Origin: Lentinula raphanica
Taxonomy: Eukaryota > Basidiomycota > Agaricomycetes > Agaricales > Omphalotaceae
Length of the DNA: 64,000 nucleotides
Assembly (NCBI GenBank): GCA_027919835.1
Contig: JANVFP010000039.1
Span: forward strand, 124,001-188,000
Reading direction: 5' to 3'
Shown here: positions 12,975 to 23,001 of the stretch, in pieces
Numbering within the stretch: position 1 is the stretch's first letter
Layout of the letters: each line of letters starts with the position of its first letter
Position numbers and translations under genes: made by a program
The notes under the pieces: generated by a model
What the model was told of the DNA's origin: nothing
What the model saw: the letters and a program-made list of their open reading frames with translations, nothing else
The model's database searches: none

Positions 12975-14239
12975 TCAACTCCGAACATCTTCACTTACAC
13001 ACATTTCGTCTCTCTCCTCTTTCCTGATGGCAGTTGCAACGTTGATTCCTCCTATCCTAGCCATCCCTACTCGCTCTTTCTCTCCTTCGCAGCAGTCTCA
13101 GCACGGTCCGCCAGCTCGAGTTGTCCAACGAGGTCTTTCCCGAAGGTGTAGACGATCAAACCTGGGAACAGCAACCAAAGCCTGTATCAAACAAAAAAGT
13201 ATCGTTCAGCCCCGAGTTGTCCCTTCATCTCAAGAACAGGCGGAAAAGAAAAGACTCCATCGACATCCCCTCTCAACTCAACTCAACTCACTCAACTCAC
13301 TCACCCATTCGGAATAACCCAATAAACCACCAACGTCCTCACATCATTCTGACCGGTGGCACAGAACCCACAAAAGTACTCCTGGGCCCAGTATAGCATC
13401 GTCTTGGACAACGTGAGCGAGGCGGAGCCGAATCCGATCAGCGTCGCCGGGGGCCAAGGGGAGATGTGGGCGAGGTAGAGGTAGGTGAGGTTGAGGATGG
13501 TTTCGAGGATGTTCATTAGGGCTTTGGGAGTTGGGGTTTATTAATATTATTGGGAGGGGTGAATTGGGAGTTGGTGGATGGACTTTTGGGTAAGAGGGGA
13601 AGGAGGGGAGGCGTACATTGTGCATTGGTGAACCCGTTGGCTTCTTCGAGAGCGGGTATTCCGTATAGCTAGGTATGAATGGGTTTGTTCCATCATAATG
13701 GATTATGGGGGAAAGATGGGACGGTCTTACAAGGTCGACCTGCAATGAACAATGTGATGAAGTTTCATGAAAAGCGGATAACCTCACGCACGTTCTGATA
13801 TATCCCGTACGGTTCCCAGATCCAATGTAGGTCACCTCCCTGTCACATCATTTACAGTTAGGATACCGAGAGGGTATAGGTAGAGGTAGAACGGGTACTC
13901 GCGATCATAGAACGTGGTCTATCCAGCGTCCGGAAGGGGTACGGTATCATGACATTTGGTCGTAACGGACGCGATTGACGAAGGGTAGGTCAAGGTTTGT
14001 AGAGATTGTACAATTGTACCAAGTCAGTATACATCAAGCTCAAGTCTCGCGAGCGTATCGAAACGTACTGACCTCATGAAGCAATATCCTACATCCCACA
14101 GGATCACCTACGTACGTCGTAGCGAACGAAATTTGCCAATGAGGTTTTGAATCATCCGATGTAGAAGCCAGAGAGAACGCACGGGTGTAGTAAGAAGAAA
14201 CCAGAGGGATATCCAGGTGTGGGTTTTCACTCCCATCAT
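12975..14239 (-). CDS. Conserved fungal multi-pass membrane protein (EXPERA/EBP-like pattern)
   Basis: Seven or more exons splice to a frame starting MMGVKTHTWISLWFLLTTP. It continues VILWDVGYCFMRPRSM, GGDLHWIWEPYGIYQN, VDLLYGIPALEEANGFTNAQ, SLMNILETILNLTYLYLAHI, ASLTLSKTMLYWAQEYFCG, TLVVYWVIPNGLWLLFPGLI and a charged C-terminal tail ending EDVRS. About four to five hydrophobic helices are visible. I know this as a widespread fungal membrane protein family. Its layout recalls EXPERA/emopamil-binding proteins, but I cannot assign a reaction. The intron before GGDLHW appears to start with GC (ATC|GCGAGT), because the available GT donor breaks the frame. One intron contains a TCAAC-type microsatellite (about 13272-13305). 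Confidence 0.7.
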
Positions 14240-14403
14240 GTTCGTGTTCGTGAGGTAGGTGGTGTAGTATAGTGGAGTGTGGTCGTTCTGTGTAATGCTG
14301 AGGTCGTTGTCACAGTGTGATTCTGAAGGATGTGAAGAGGTGTGTGAGAAGATCCGGCAATTGGTTACCGGGCTTGTCAGCCGGCGCTTAATTCCCGCTA
14401 CCC

Positions 14404-14420
14404 TTTAGGGTTAGGGTTTT
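14404..14420 (-). promoter_or_regulatory. Telobox-like element (two TTAGGG units)
   Basis: The plus strand reads TTAGGGTTAGGGTTTTA, giving AAACCCTAACCCTAA on the strand of the membrane protein gene that starts at 14239, about 165 bases downstream. In yeasts and other fungi, Tbf1-type Myb proteins bind such telomere-repeat boxes in promoters. Only two units are present, so a regulatory element is more likely than a telomere relic. Confidence 0.4.
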
Positions 14421-14806
14421 ATAGGGCATCCTTTGTCGTTTCTTGAGTGGATCTACAAAATGTTGCTCGATCTCGGGCCGTGGGACCGGTTAGGACCGTT
14501 GAGGGCTGTGCATGCTTTGTAACGTAGTTTCCTATTCTCGTTCGATTCTTCAACTCTACCATCATGAATGTGCATACATATTGGTTCTAAAGCTGTTCAG
14601 GCCTATCAATTCAACTTCAGCTTAGAAACCTCGCTGCTTTCCAGCGAGTTCTTATTGCAACAATCTGTCCTCCCCTTTCATGGTTCGACAACCTCTGTGC
14701 TCGTCACTGTCTGCCACAGTGATTATTCATCTTTTTCCACACCTATGTTGTTCAATATCTCTTCTCATGTTTGTGCCGGAGTAGACGCGATGTTTGGCAT
14801 TGATTT

Positions 14807-15220
14807 TTGACTGATGACTCTTTCATTCCTCTCATGGCCGCTGGTTATAGCACCGCTGAAAGTGTTCTGATGGGGTCGGAATCATTCACATTGCTATATC
14901 CTACACTTGTCAACAAAGGCGTAGTGCTGCCAATGAGCGGCTACGGGGTCGGGATGCCGAGAAACCTCAATCACATCTTGTTGAGTCGTTTCCATTGCCT
15001 GGGTTCTACACATTTTTTGGACATACCATGTGCTGAAGCATGCCCAAGGTTGTGGAGACGCTCACAAGGTGGACGATGGACCGCTACATGGAATTGGGGA
15101 GGTTTGGCAGATAACGATGAAGAAGAAGACTACGACAAAGAAAAAGAGCTAGATTGGGGATCTTTCGAGTGGAAGATTGGCCACGACTGCGTAAACCCTT
15201 GTTGCGGATGGAAAAATTGA
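14807..15220 (+). CDS. Hypothetical open frame, 137 residues
   Basis: An uninterrupted frame starting MTDDSFIPLMAAGYSTAESV, with an acidic Glu/Asp/Lys-rich segment (DNDEEEDYDKEKELDWG) and a closing HDCVNPCCGWKN. It has no signal peptide and belongs to no family I recognise. A preceding frame (14568-14810) overlaps its start. It could be a remnant of a larger gene, or a chance frame. It lies between the membrane protein gene and the repeat cluster. Confidence 0.25.
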   Translation: MTDDSFIPLMAAGYSTAESVLMGSESFTLLYPTLVNKGVVLPMSGYGVGMPRNLNHILLSRFHCLGSTHFLDIPCAEACPRLWRRSQGGRWTATWNWGGLADNDEEEDYDKEKELDWGSFEWKIGHDCVNPCCGWKN

Positions 15221-15360
15221 ATCCCTCTGGAATTGTGTCGTTACAAAAGCTAGCACAAATAGATACTGCTATGTATAAAAGAATCATTCTACTTGGTAAT
15301 GTATTCCTTTGGTCTCAACGGGGGTAGCGGGCTCTGCCGCTATGAGTCGGCGCTACATCG

Positions 15361-15518
15361 ATTATTAAATTGTACACAGACTCAGAGTTGACGTATATAG
15401 ACGATGTGTGAATAGGATAGATACATAGGTGGTGGTGGCGGAACATTGTACGAACTCGAACTAGTATCGTAACATTCAAAACCCGCCCATCACAGTGCCT
15501 GCAGGCTGCAGGCTGCAG
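15361..15518 (+). repeat. ACH1 3'-flank repeat, copy C
   Basis: A third copy of the ACH1-derived repeat, in tandem with copy B and opposite to copy A. It shares the TGTACA(C/T)AGA, GAGTTGACG, GGTGGCGGAAC-like, TTGTACGAACTCGAACTAGT and GTAACATTC blocks. It lacks the coding end, which copy B keeps. Its right end is a short CTGCAGG/CTGCAG microrepeat. Confidence 0.6.
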
Positions 15519-15690
15519 TTTGAAAGTCGACGGTTGGGATTAGGACTGATCAATTGTACATAGATTACCAGCGAAGAGTCTCAAAGAGTTGACGATATGA
15601 TGTAGATAGGTTAGATAGGTAGTGGCGGAACAATGTACGAAATCGAACGAGCATCATAACATTCGAAACCTATCCATGCCTGCAGACGCA
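15519..15690 (+). repeat. ACH1 3'-end/flank repeat, copy B (with the last codons)
   Basis: It begins with a copy of the final ACH1 codons and stop (GTCGACGGTTGGGATTAG at about 15527-15544), identical to the gene over about 27 bases. It then follows the ACH1 3' flank for about 150 bases with moderate divergence. No upstream ACH1 coding sequence precedes it, so it is a fragment and not a full pseudogene. Confidence 0.65.
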
Positions 15691-15767
15691 GAGAAAAAGA
15701 CATCTGGGCAACGTTGTTAATGCACTATTCTCCGGCAAAGAGGGAGGACGACTGAACGATACTTACA

Positions 15768-17004
15768 TCAAGTGGTGGAAACAAAAGACGACTTTTTGTG
15801 GTTCAATTCTTTGACCCAGGGCCAATTCTGCCAAGTAGCAGCAGGCATATCGTGACCTGGGCAGATATGTTGGCAGTCAGTGAAATGATCCATAGAACAA
15901 AAAAAAGTCCACAGACTGTCTATCAGAGGGGGCGTTATGGCGGCATTGTCAGGATAACTTCGCATCAGAGTGTCGATAAGGGCCCTCGCTACAAAGATGG
16001 CATATCTGTCCTGAGCCAGCTCGGTGATGATGAGAGAATTCGCGAGGTTCAAACCCCTCTCTTGCTCCTCTGTCTCGATCTTGGCGCCCGTCTTACTCGT
16101 CACTTTGCTCCGATAGCTTTCATCGGCAGCGTTTATGAGATTGTGCAATTCGCCTCCAGTAGAGGCCGGGATAAAAGCCTGGGAGGGGGGCAAACAATCA
16201 TGAGATTCGAAACTGGCGCTCGATAGTTCAGATTATAAAATTTTCAAACGTACGAAACCAGGATTTGTCTGATTGAGTTTGTCCAAATCGATCAGCGTTT
16301 TGCCCTTTCAGAATCACAACAATGGCGTTCAGGCAAGCGCGCTCGTTAAGCATACCACACAGCTCTGGACTCACTTGATAGTAGAACAAGTTCTGCGAAG
16401 CCAGACGTCAGATTACGAGCTTACATAGAAGAAAAACTTTCATACTCCCTGCGGGTTCAAGAATTTCCTGTAGTAATTGGGACCAGGAAAGTAAGGGACC
16501 CAACGGTCGTCTTTGAATTCGGCCATTATCGTCTCTAGTCTTTGGATAGCTCTTTTGTCAATCGGATCTTTCCCGACAGTTGAATCAGGGTATTTCCACT
16601 CGTATTGACTTGTCTAAAAAAAAGAAATTCAACGGTGAAAAGCGCAGGTTGAGTCCGATATGATCTAGACTTACTCTTATGTTATAGACGTGATAAGAAT
16701 ACCCTAACACCGTTTTGTCTTTACCTCCCTCCTTTGCAGAAACCGTATCATCATCCTTCCCGTCCTCATTACTACCCCAGAATTTCATCTTCTTGAATCC
16801 TTTCTTGACGGTTTGTTTGAAGGCACGACGCACATGAAGGTGGTCACTGCCAGTGACTTGGGGCGAAATGGGAGCATCTGTTTCACTCTCGGAAGGGACT
16901 GGAGAGGCGATGCAAGCACCAATGAGCATCGCTAGCAGGAGAACCGCGAAAAGAAGATGGCTAGAAGCGTTGTTCCTACTTCTGGGGCGCGAATATCGAT
17001 ACAT
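15768..17004 (-). CDS. Secreted orphan protein
   Basis: Five exons. The start at 17004 (MYRYSRPRSRN) is followed by a hydrophobic leader (SSHLLFAVLLLAMLIGACIA, then SPVPSESE), which looks like a signal peptide or anchor. Next come a basic patch (FKQTVKKGFKKMKFWG), an acidic patch, SYHVYNIRTSQYEWKYPD, RAIQRLETIMAEFKDDRWVP, YFPGPNYYRKFLNPQGN, TLIDLDKLNQTNPGF, FIPASTGGELHNLI and a C-terminus with SMDHFTDCQHICPGHDMP. About 360 residues in all. I recognise no family or catalytic motif. Its length, leader and paired Cys residues suggest a secreted or cell-surface agaricomycete protein. Confidence 0.65.
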
Positions 17005-18264
17005 CGGACAGAAGTTGAGTAAATCGAAGATGTAGAAGAGAAATCGAGATGATGATGAGTAAGTTGCGAACGGTGATGAGTAGAGGCCAGCTCCGAGCTC
17101 TTTGCGTTGGACGTAGTTTGCACCAGGCGATGTAGGTGGGGGACGGAAACTAGAAAGAGGGCTTTTTGAGATTTCTGATAAGTGATCCGTATCAATCATG
17201 ATACGAACAGATACAAGATGAAACCTGGTGAAACCGCCTCCTCCACCTGAATCTCCATATGGTCCAACTAGATAAGAACACTGCCTTTTAAGCAGCTGTT
17301 CAAGCCTCGGTACGGTTGATGTACTGCAATGCTGTTAGCGGGAACTCTTAGATATGCTGGCAGAAATCATAGATGCCAGATACCCACTTACTACTACGAG
17401 AGTACTCGAAGGTCCAAACGGCGGTATAAGAGAGTATAAGCCCTGAGGTTCTCTTGGCCTCAATCAACGCCCAGCGGACTTGGAGTTGATACGACACCAG
17501 ACACCATACGCTATCGAGCACATATCGCCAGAAGGGCCGATACTTTTGATGGATATGCATATAGAAAACATATTGCGGATGATGAGAGATGATGAGGTGC
17601 AATCTAGACTTGTAACTTCAAAGGCAGTGCTCACCAGTGTCAACGTTGTCAAGTTAAGTTCGAAGATAAGTGCGGACTACTAGAGAATACCGCTCGAGCT
17701 TCGTTATAGTCCTTGGACTGCTAGTTGTAAGGCACACTGAGCGCAGGCTGTCCGATTTCATCCGCGGCGGGAGTAAGAGAAGGCGAACAGTGAACACCAC
17801 ACAATATTCGGCTATAATTAGCTCATATACTACACCAGACTACACCGCATTTTCCCATCTCCGAACGTGAAACTGCTTTGATCCGACTTGCAGATATGTA
17901 TGGACCATGGCTTGAGCAGCGAGTAGATGCCACTCCCACACTAAAGCCAGCTCAAAGCAGCTCAAAGTTCTCTGAGTCTTAAGCCCGGCCCTTGCGCTCA
18001 GTGAATATTTCATTCCCTGGATGGAGTAAAACTGATAAGATTTAGATTTTTGCGAGAATTTTCGAGGAATGAACTCACTGCATATCACTCAACAAAATGC
18101 ACGTGCGTTGAAGGCATATCTTTGAACGTCGACGAATCAGTACTCGGACCAGTGAGACTGAAGCCACTGCAAGGACTTCAACACAGGGTCAAAGGCAATC
18201 GCCACTTGCATAGTTCGAAGCGCTTGAATCTCTTCCCTTACGCGAAGGAATACAATCCTATTAC
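17005..18264. other. Gene-free stretch upstream of the orphan secreted gene
   Basis: 1.26 kb with only short, unsupported open frames on both strands. It should contain the promoter of the gene starting at 17004 and the 3' flank of the glycosidase gene ending at 18265. No repeat or RNA gene recognised. Confidence 0.4.
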
Positions 18265-20897
18265 TTACACATTCTCGTTCGTTATCAAAATCTGCCAGTA
18301 TCCCCCCTGAAACTCGATAGTGTCACCCTCCCGAGCATCTTTGAAAACCTCCGTTCCATTGACCCTCAGAGTTCCATTGACACCTCTCGGAACGGTAAAA
18401 ACTCCACTTGTGCTTTCCGGACTGCTCACGTTCAAACTCAGAACGCTTTCACCTACTCCTCGTTCCCATTCAACGCCGAACCAACCAAGTGCAGTGCTGA
18501 AGCCAGCCTGCGAGCGATTCATTGGCCCACCTACGTGTGGCGCGAGACTCCATTCTCTCCCTTGCGGAGCAGTGATAGTCAACCCAGCCACATAAAAGGT
18601 AAGGGCAGAGGTTGGACCAGAAGACCATCCGTGTGAGTGGGAAGTGTACGCGGCGTCGTCGTTGTAGCCTTGGTAGTAGCGGTAGCTATCAAACCAGAGT
18701 CAGTAAGAATAAAAAGAGAGGGGAAACCAAGAGCTTCGCCCCACAGAGTCAGCGGAATGATCACTCACTACAATGACCCATTCGCTGTCAATCCTTCCAC
18801 CAAGGTGCTCTGGACAGAGAGGTTCGTGTAGAGGATATATCCCCACTCTCTATGAAGTAAATCGAAAGCTCGAGAATCATTCCCAGCAACAAAATGTGCT
18901 TGTAGCTGAAAATAACGCGTATTCAGTTGCGAAGACCATCTCGCCAAAAGACCAGACCACTGTCTCACCTCGAACCCGCTTATGAAGGGTGAGATTGTGT
19001 CTGGCAACTCCGGGGGTACAGCTCCAAATTCGACCCAATTCTTTTCCAGCCCCTGGCTTACCATCTCCTTTTGAGTGTCGTTCAAGGTGACATTGAACAG
19101 GACTGCAAATGAATTGGCGTCTTGCGGAGTGAGTGTCGTTGATGTATTGTCTCTGTACATGCCGACGTCGGGCATCCAGAAAGCGGTGTTGAATGTGGTT
19201 TTGAGAGATGAGGCATTCGCTGCATACGCGCGCGAGAGAGAGCTTTGGTTTGCATAGGATGCGAGAGCAGAGGCTGTCGTAAGGACCTAATTAACAGTAT
19301 ATGAGTGAGTTGGGCAGGGTGAAGACATACACACTGACCTTGTACAAGATCGCATTGCCTTCTGAATTGTGTCCCCCTCCTCCTTGTCTAGCCCAATCCC
19401 TGAGTCCAGTGACGTTCAGTAGTCCTGAATCATCAACCTTTCCCTCAATGAAAGACACTGCCAAGGTGTAGTTTGCCCATATCGTGTTGAGCCACTCGTC
19501 ATCGCCGGAGTAGAGGTAATAGTTATCTATAGCCCGTATATTCCAATCAGAACGGTTCGAGGTGGGGCACAAAACACTCACATGAACCGATAAGTGTCCA
19601 GCAATGATACGTATCCGAACCTAACTGGCTCAACGGCGGACCGGATTCGGGAAGAGCACCAGTTTGTGGGTTGATATTAGCGAACATAGTAGACAGTGCA
19701 TTGCGTGTTGGGATGAGGTCAAATGTTGAAACGAATTGAGTAGGAACAGCGATGCCCATGTCACCTGCCCAGATGGGATTAGAAATTCCGTGGCTATTCA
19801 TAGAAAACACATAGTGGAGAGGAAAAGTACCTGGCCATACTGCGCTATACACCCATGATCGCAAGTGGGTATGCACTCATTGATAAATCCACAAGAGGGA
19901 CGTACCGGTCTCTTTTAGCACCTGTGCATGAAAATCAACCAAACGGGTCATAGAAGAGAAAGTTTCGTCGAACCGTCAACGATAACAGGACCAGCTACAC
20001 CAAGAGTGGCGTTGTTAGCCCAATCTATGCACAGATACAGTCAATTGAGGGTGATGAGCTTGATCTGTATGAGGATAGGCTTACGGCCTTGAGGCTCGAA
20101 GGGTACTTGTCGACCGGTGTTGACAGCTACAGTGTTCGTTTGCACGGTGTAAGCGCCAGCGTACCATACTATTGAGGGTGAGTATCAAAAGAAAAAGTAT
20201 TTAGATGATATTACTGACGCTTTGTCAAGAAGTCTTCGTCCTCGAACTCTGTATCCTTGGCGTAGAAGTACCCAGTGTAAGCCGTCATATCCTCTACATG
20301 AGGCATGAACGAAATGTTGCATGATACATTGGATATTGTGATAGGGAATTCATCACCCGTTGATGCAATTGTGAGGAATCGAAAACCGCCTCGAAGAGAG
20401 AACGCTGGCTGTGTCCAGAATCCCACATCAAGAGGCGCAGGGACGGAGAGAACACCGTCATAGTTCATAGTAGCGATAGGAAAGGATGAGTCGTCAGAGA
20501 GCGTCGGGCTTATGAACATGGGCGATTCAGTGAATGCAAGCGAGATAGAGGAGGAAGAGGAATTGATAGAATCGAAGTTCATGGAGATCAATCCGCCGAC
20601 CTGTTGTAGGACAAGCTCAGAGAAGGACCCTAGCTGACAGAGAAAGCGACTTACCTCCTTTCCAAAGTCTAGTGTAACCCAAGCGCCGTTTCCGTTCAAC
20701 GTCGCGCTTCCGTTGTCGCCGTTGAGCAAATTTTCCGACTCGGAAGTGGATTCGGCATGGCGGATAGATGTAGCATACACTATTCTCGTTTTAGGAGCAT
20801 AGTTAAATGCGTCCCAAGGACCTGAGGGTGCAAGTTGAGAAGATAACTGAGTAGCTAGTACTGCTATAGTCAAGATTGACAGAATTAACGACAACAT
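18265..20897 (-). CDS. Secreted six-hairpin glycosidase (GH78-like, alpha-L-rhamnosidase-related)
   Basis: Multi-exon gene. It starts with a clear signal peptide (MLSLILSILTIAVLATQLSS, then QLAPSGPWD). A beta-rich N-terminal part (GAWVTLDFGKEVGGLISMNF and SLRGGFRFLTI) matches the accessory domains of GH78-type enzymes. The catalytic (alpha/alpha)6 part contains GAKRDRAVWPGDMGIAVPTQ, SQLGSDTYHCWTLIGSYNYY, LYSGDDEWLNTIW, LLNVTGLRDWARQGGGGHNS, SRAYAANASSLKTTFNTAFW and SHSHGWSSGPTSALTFYVAG. A C-terminal beta-sandwich follows and ends LITNENV. The K-R-D-R-x-V-W-P-G-D motif holds acidic residues expected at the active site. It is probably extracellular, acting on plant or fungal glycans; rhamnose specificity is inferred only. 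Many N-glycosylation sites agree with secretion. Confidence 0.85.
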
Positions 20898-23001
20898 ATT
20901 GTGAAGAGAAGCTGAAGTAACATCGGGGAAATGACGTCCGTCTTTTTAAGGCAGCGCAAGAGAGATCTCGTGGACCATAATGGTATGCCAGAAGGTTATA
21001 ACCAACGGGCCGTTTCGTTATAAAGCATTGAATGTCGAGGTCTGCTGAGGGTTTGCAGTGAGGGACGAATTCAAAATTCACAGGCGCTTATATCTCTCGG
21101 GCGCTAAAATACTATTTGTCGTTTTTGAAGTTTCAACATGATCATCAACGAACAGCAACGAACGTTGGCTCCGATGAACCTGCGCGTCTGCATTTATGCC
21201 CTTCCTAGCTAGTTTCTACTGTGTGAGCTGATTATCTTGCTACTCTCAGCCACTATCTGCTACTCAAATGTCACCGCCTAAAGAGCCAGAGTCTACTTCA
21301 CGTTGATTCGGAACGACCACTGACTTCCAGACTCTTCCGGATCCATCTGTTTCTTTAGCTTTCTTTCTACAAGTATCAGCCTAACTGGATCATTTGGATA
21401 GCATTATGGTATGAGATAACCAATTAAGGAGTAGTCTAATCACTCTTACAAGTTTTTCACATAGATAGCAGCATTCAGAAATTCGTGACTGCCAGGAATA
21501 TTCAAGACTCGGGCATGTGGACCTTGTATACGACAACTATTAGCCGACTCCCAAGCCCCCCCTTACGGATACTTCATTTCTTGACCCGGTTTAAACAGTA
21601 ATAGCACTTGGCACATTCAGATGCTACCATGATGGTCTAGCTACGAGCCTAATGAATCCAATCTATCTAAGCCAGTGCAATCTCCGCGGTGTGGGTGGAG
21701 GGGTGTGGACTCGTAAGCCAGGAGCCCGGGGGGTTGGGAGCATCGAAGCATCGAAGTCACTTCAGATGCATTCCGATATATCAAGCTGGTTCGGTGAGTT
21801 ACACGGTTGTCGATCTACGGGAAGTAGTAATCGAAATCAGCAATGCTATCAGCAATTAGTAACCAAGCGGACCAACGCGAGTGAGTTCGCCTGAAGCCAG
21901 AGATGGACTTTGAATATTCATAGAAAATTGAACTGTGAATCAAAGATATAATGCGAGGTAGCAGGCAACTTTGAGCTTGAGGTCAGTATTGAACCTGTCC
22001 CTCAGACAGCAGACTCTGAGTAGCTGCGTGCTTTCAAATTTTGATCGCGGTGTTGTAGCAGAGGTTGAGTCGAGTCGAGTCGACGATCAAGGCCGGGGGC
22101 CGCAATGGCTGTCTCCGAAGAGAAAAGAGAGCGTTATCAACCAGGATGTCGACTTGTACTATGTAGAACGACCGTTGTGCGACCCAAGCTGCAAGGAATG
22201 TGGTTTTCGTTCCACAAATATCGTTTAGGGAAAGCCATTGGCACGATCGGTCGCACGTTCAGCCTTATTTCCTGATCTTACCAGCAAGCTATGTCACACG
22301 CCTTTTATTGAAGTTCTGTTAGGCATCCTCCACTGTATCTGTAGAGTAAAAGATGGCGACCTATCGCAGGTTGTAGTCCTCCATCCCAAGGAGGGGACCT
22401 TGAAGAGATAACGGGAGAAAGAATAAAAAATACTGACCGGTGTACTTTCAAGCCGTCAAGCTGAAACTGTTCCCCACAGACTACAGATGTCATTGTGCCC
22501 CATGTTTGATGCGGGGATTCTAAAGTTCGCGGAATCATGCTTGAAGAAGCTTCCACAGGGTTGATGCATGGAAGTACTCTAAAATGAGCAACAAAAATTC
22601 TCGTTGGCTCTCAGTTGCGCGTAAACTCGTTGCAAAAACCTCGAAGAAATTACAAAATTTTTCCGCTCCGGAGATTCTTGATTCTTGAACAGCTTGCGGG
22701 TGCTGTGGTGAGGCAATACTATCGAATGACTATGTATACTCAATCAGAGTGCAATGAACATGACAGAGTGGTGATTGGTGAACTTTGTTTTCGGCGCTTG
22801 TCGCGCATCTATTCACGTGTGCGTGTGATGCGACTAGAAAAATTAGACGTTTCTTGCTCCTGCTTTTCTTCAACAATTTCTTTCGCTGTAACATATTGTC
22901 ATACATAAAACACGGTGAGCATGAACTGCATAGCACTACCACTCTCTTTATGAATCCTCATGTTTGTGATGATACAACTGCTAAACTATTTTTGATCTTA
23001 G
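20898..23001. other. Long divergent intergenic region
   Basis: 2.1 kb between the glycosidase start and the importin start. Several short open frames exist (for example 21652-21894 and 22305-22556 minus), but none has supportive splicing or family resemblance. No repeat was recognised. Confidence 0.4.

Noticed and set aside
12822..13396. Plus-strand open frames (starting MSIAKQIQRV and MAVATLIPPI)
   Set aside because: They are antisense shadows of the minus-strand membrane protein gene, whose spliced exons match a known fungal pattern.
14404..14420. Interstitial telomere sequence marking a chromosome end fusion
   Set aside because: Only two units occur and flanking genes are ordinary, so a promoter element is the simpler reading.
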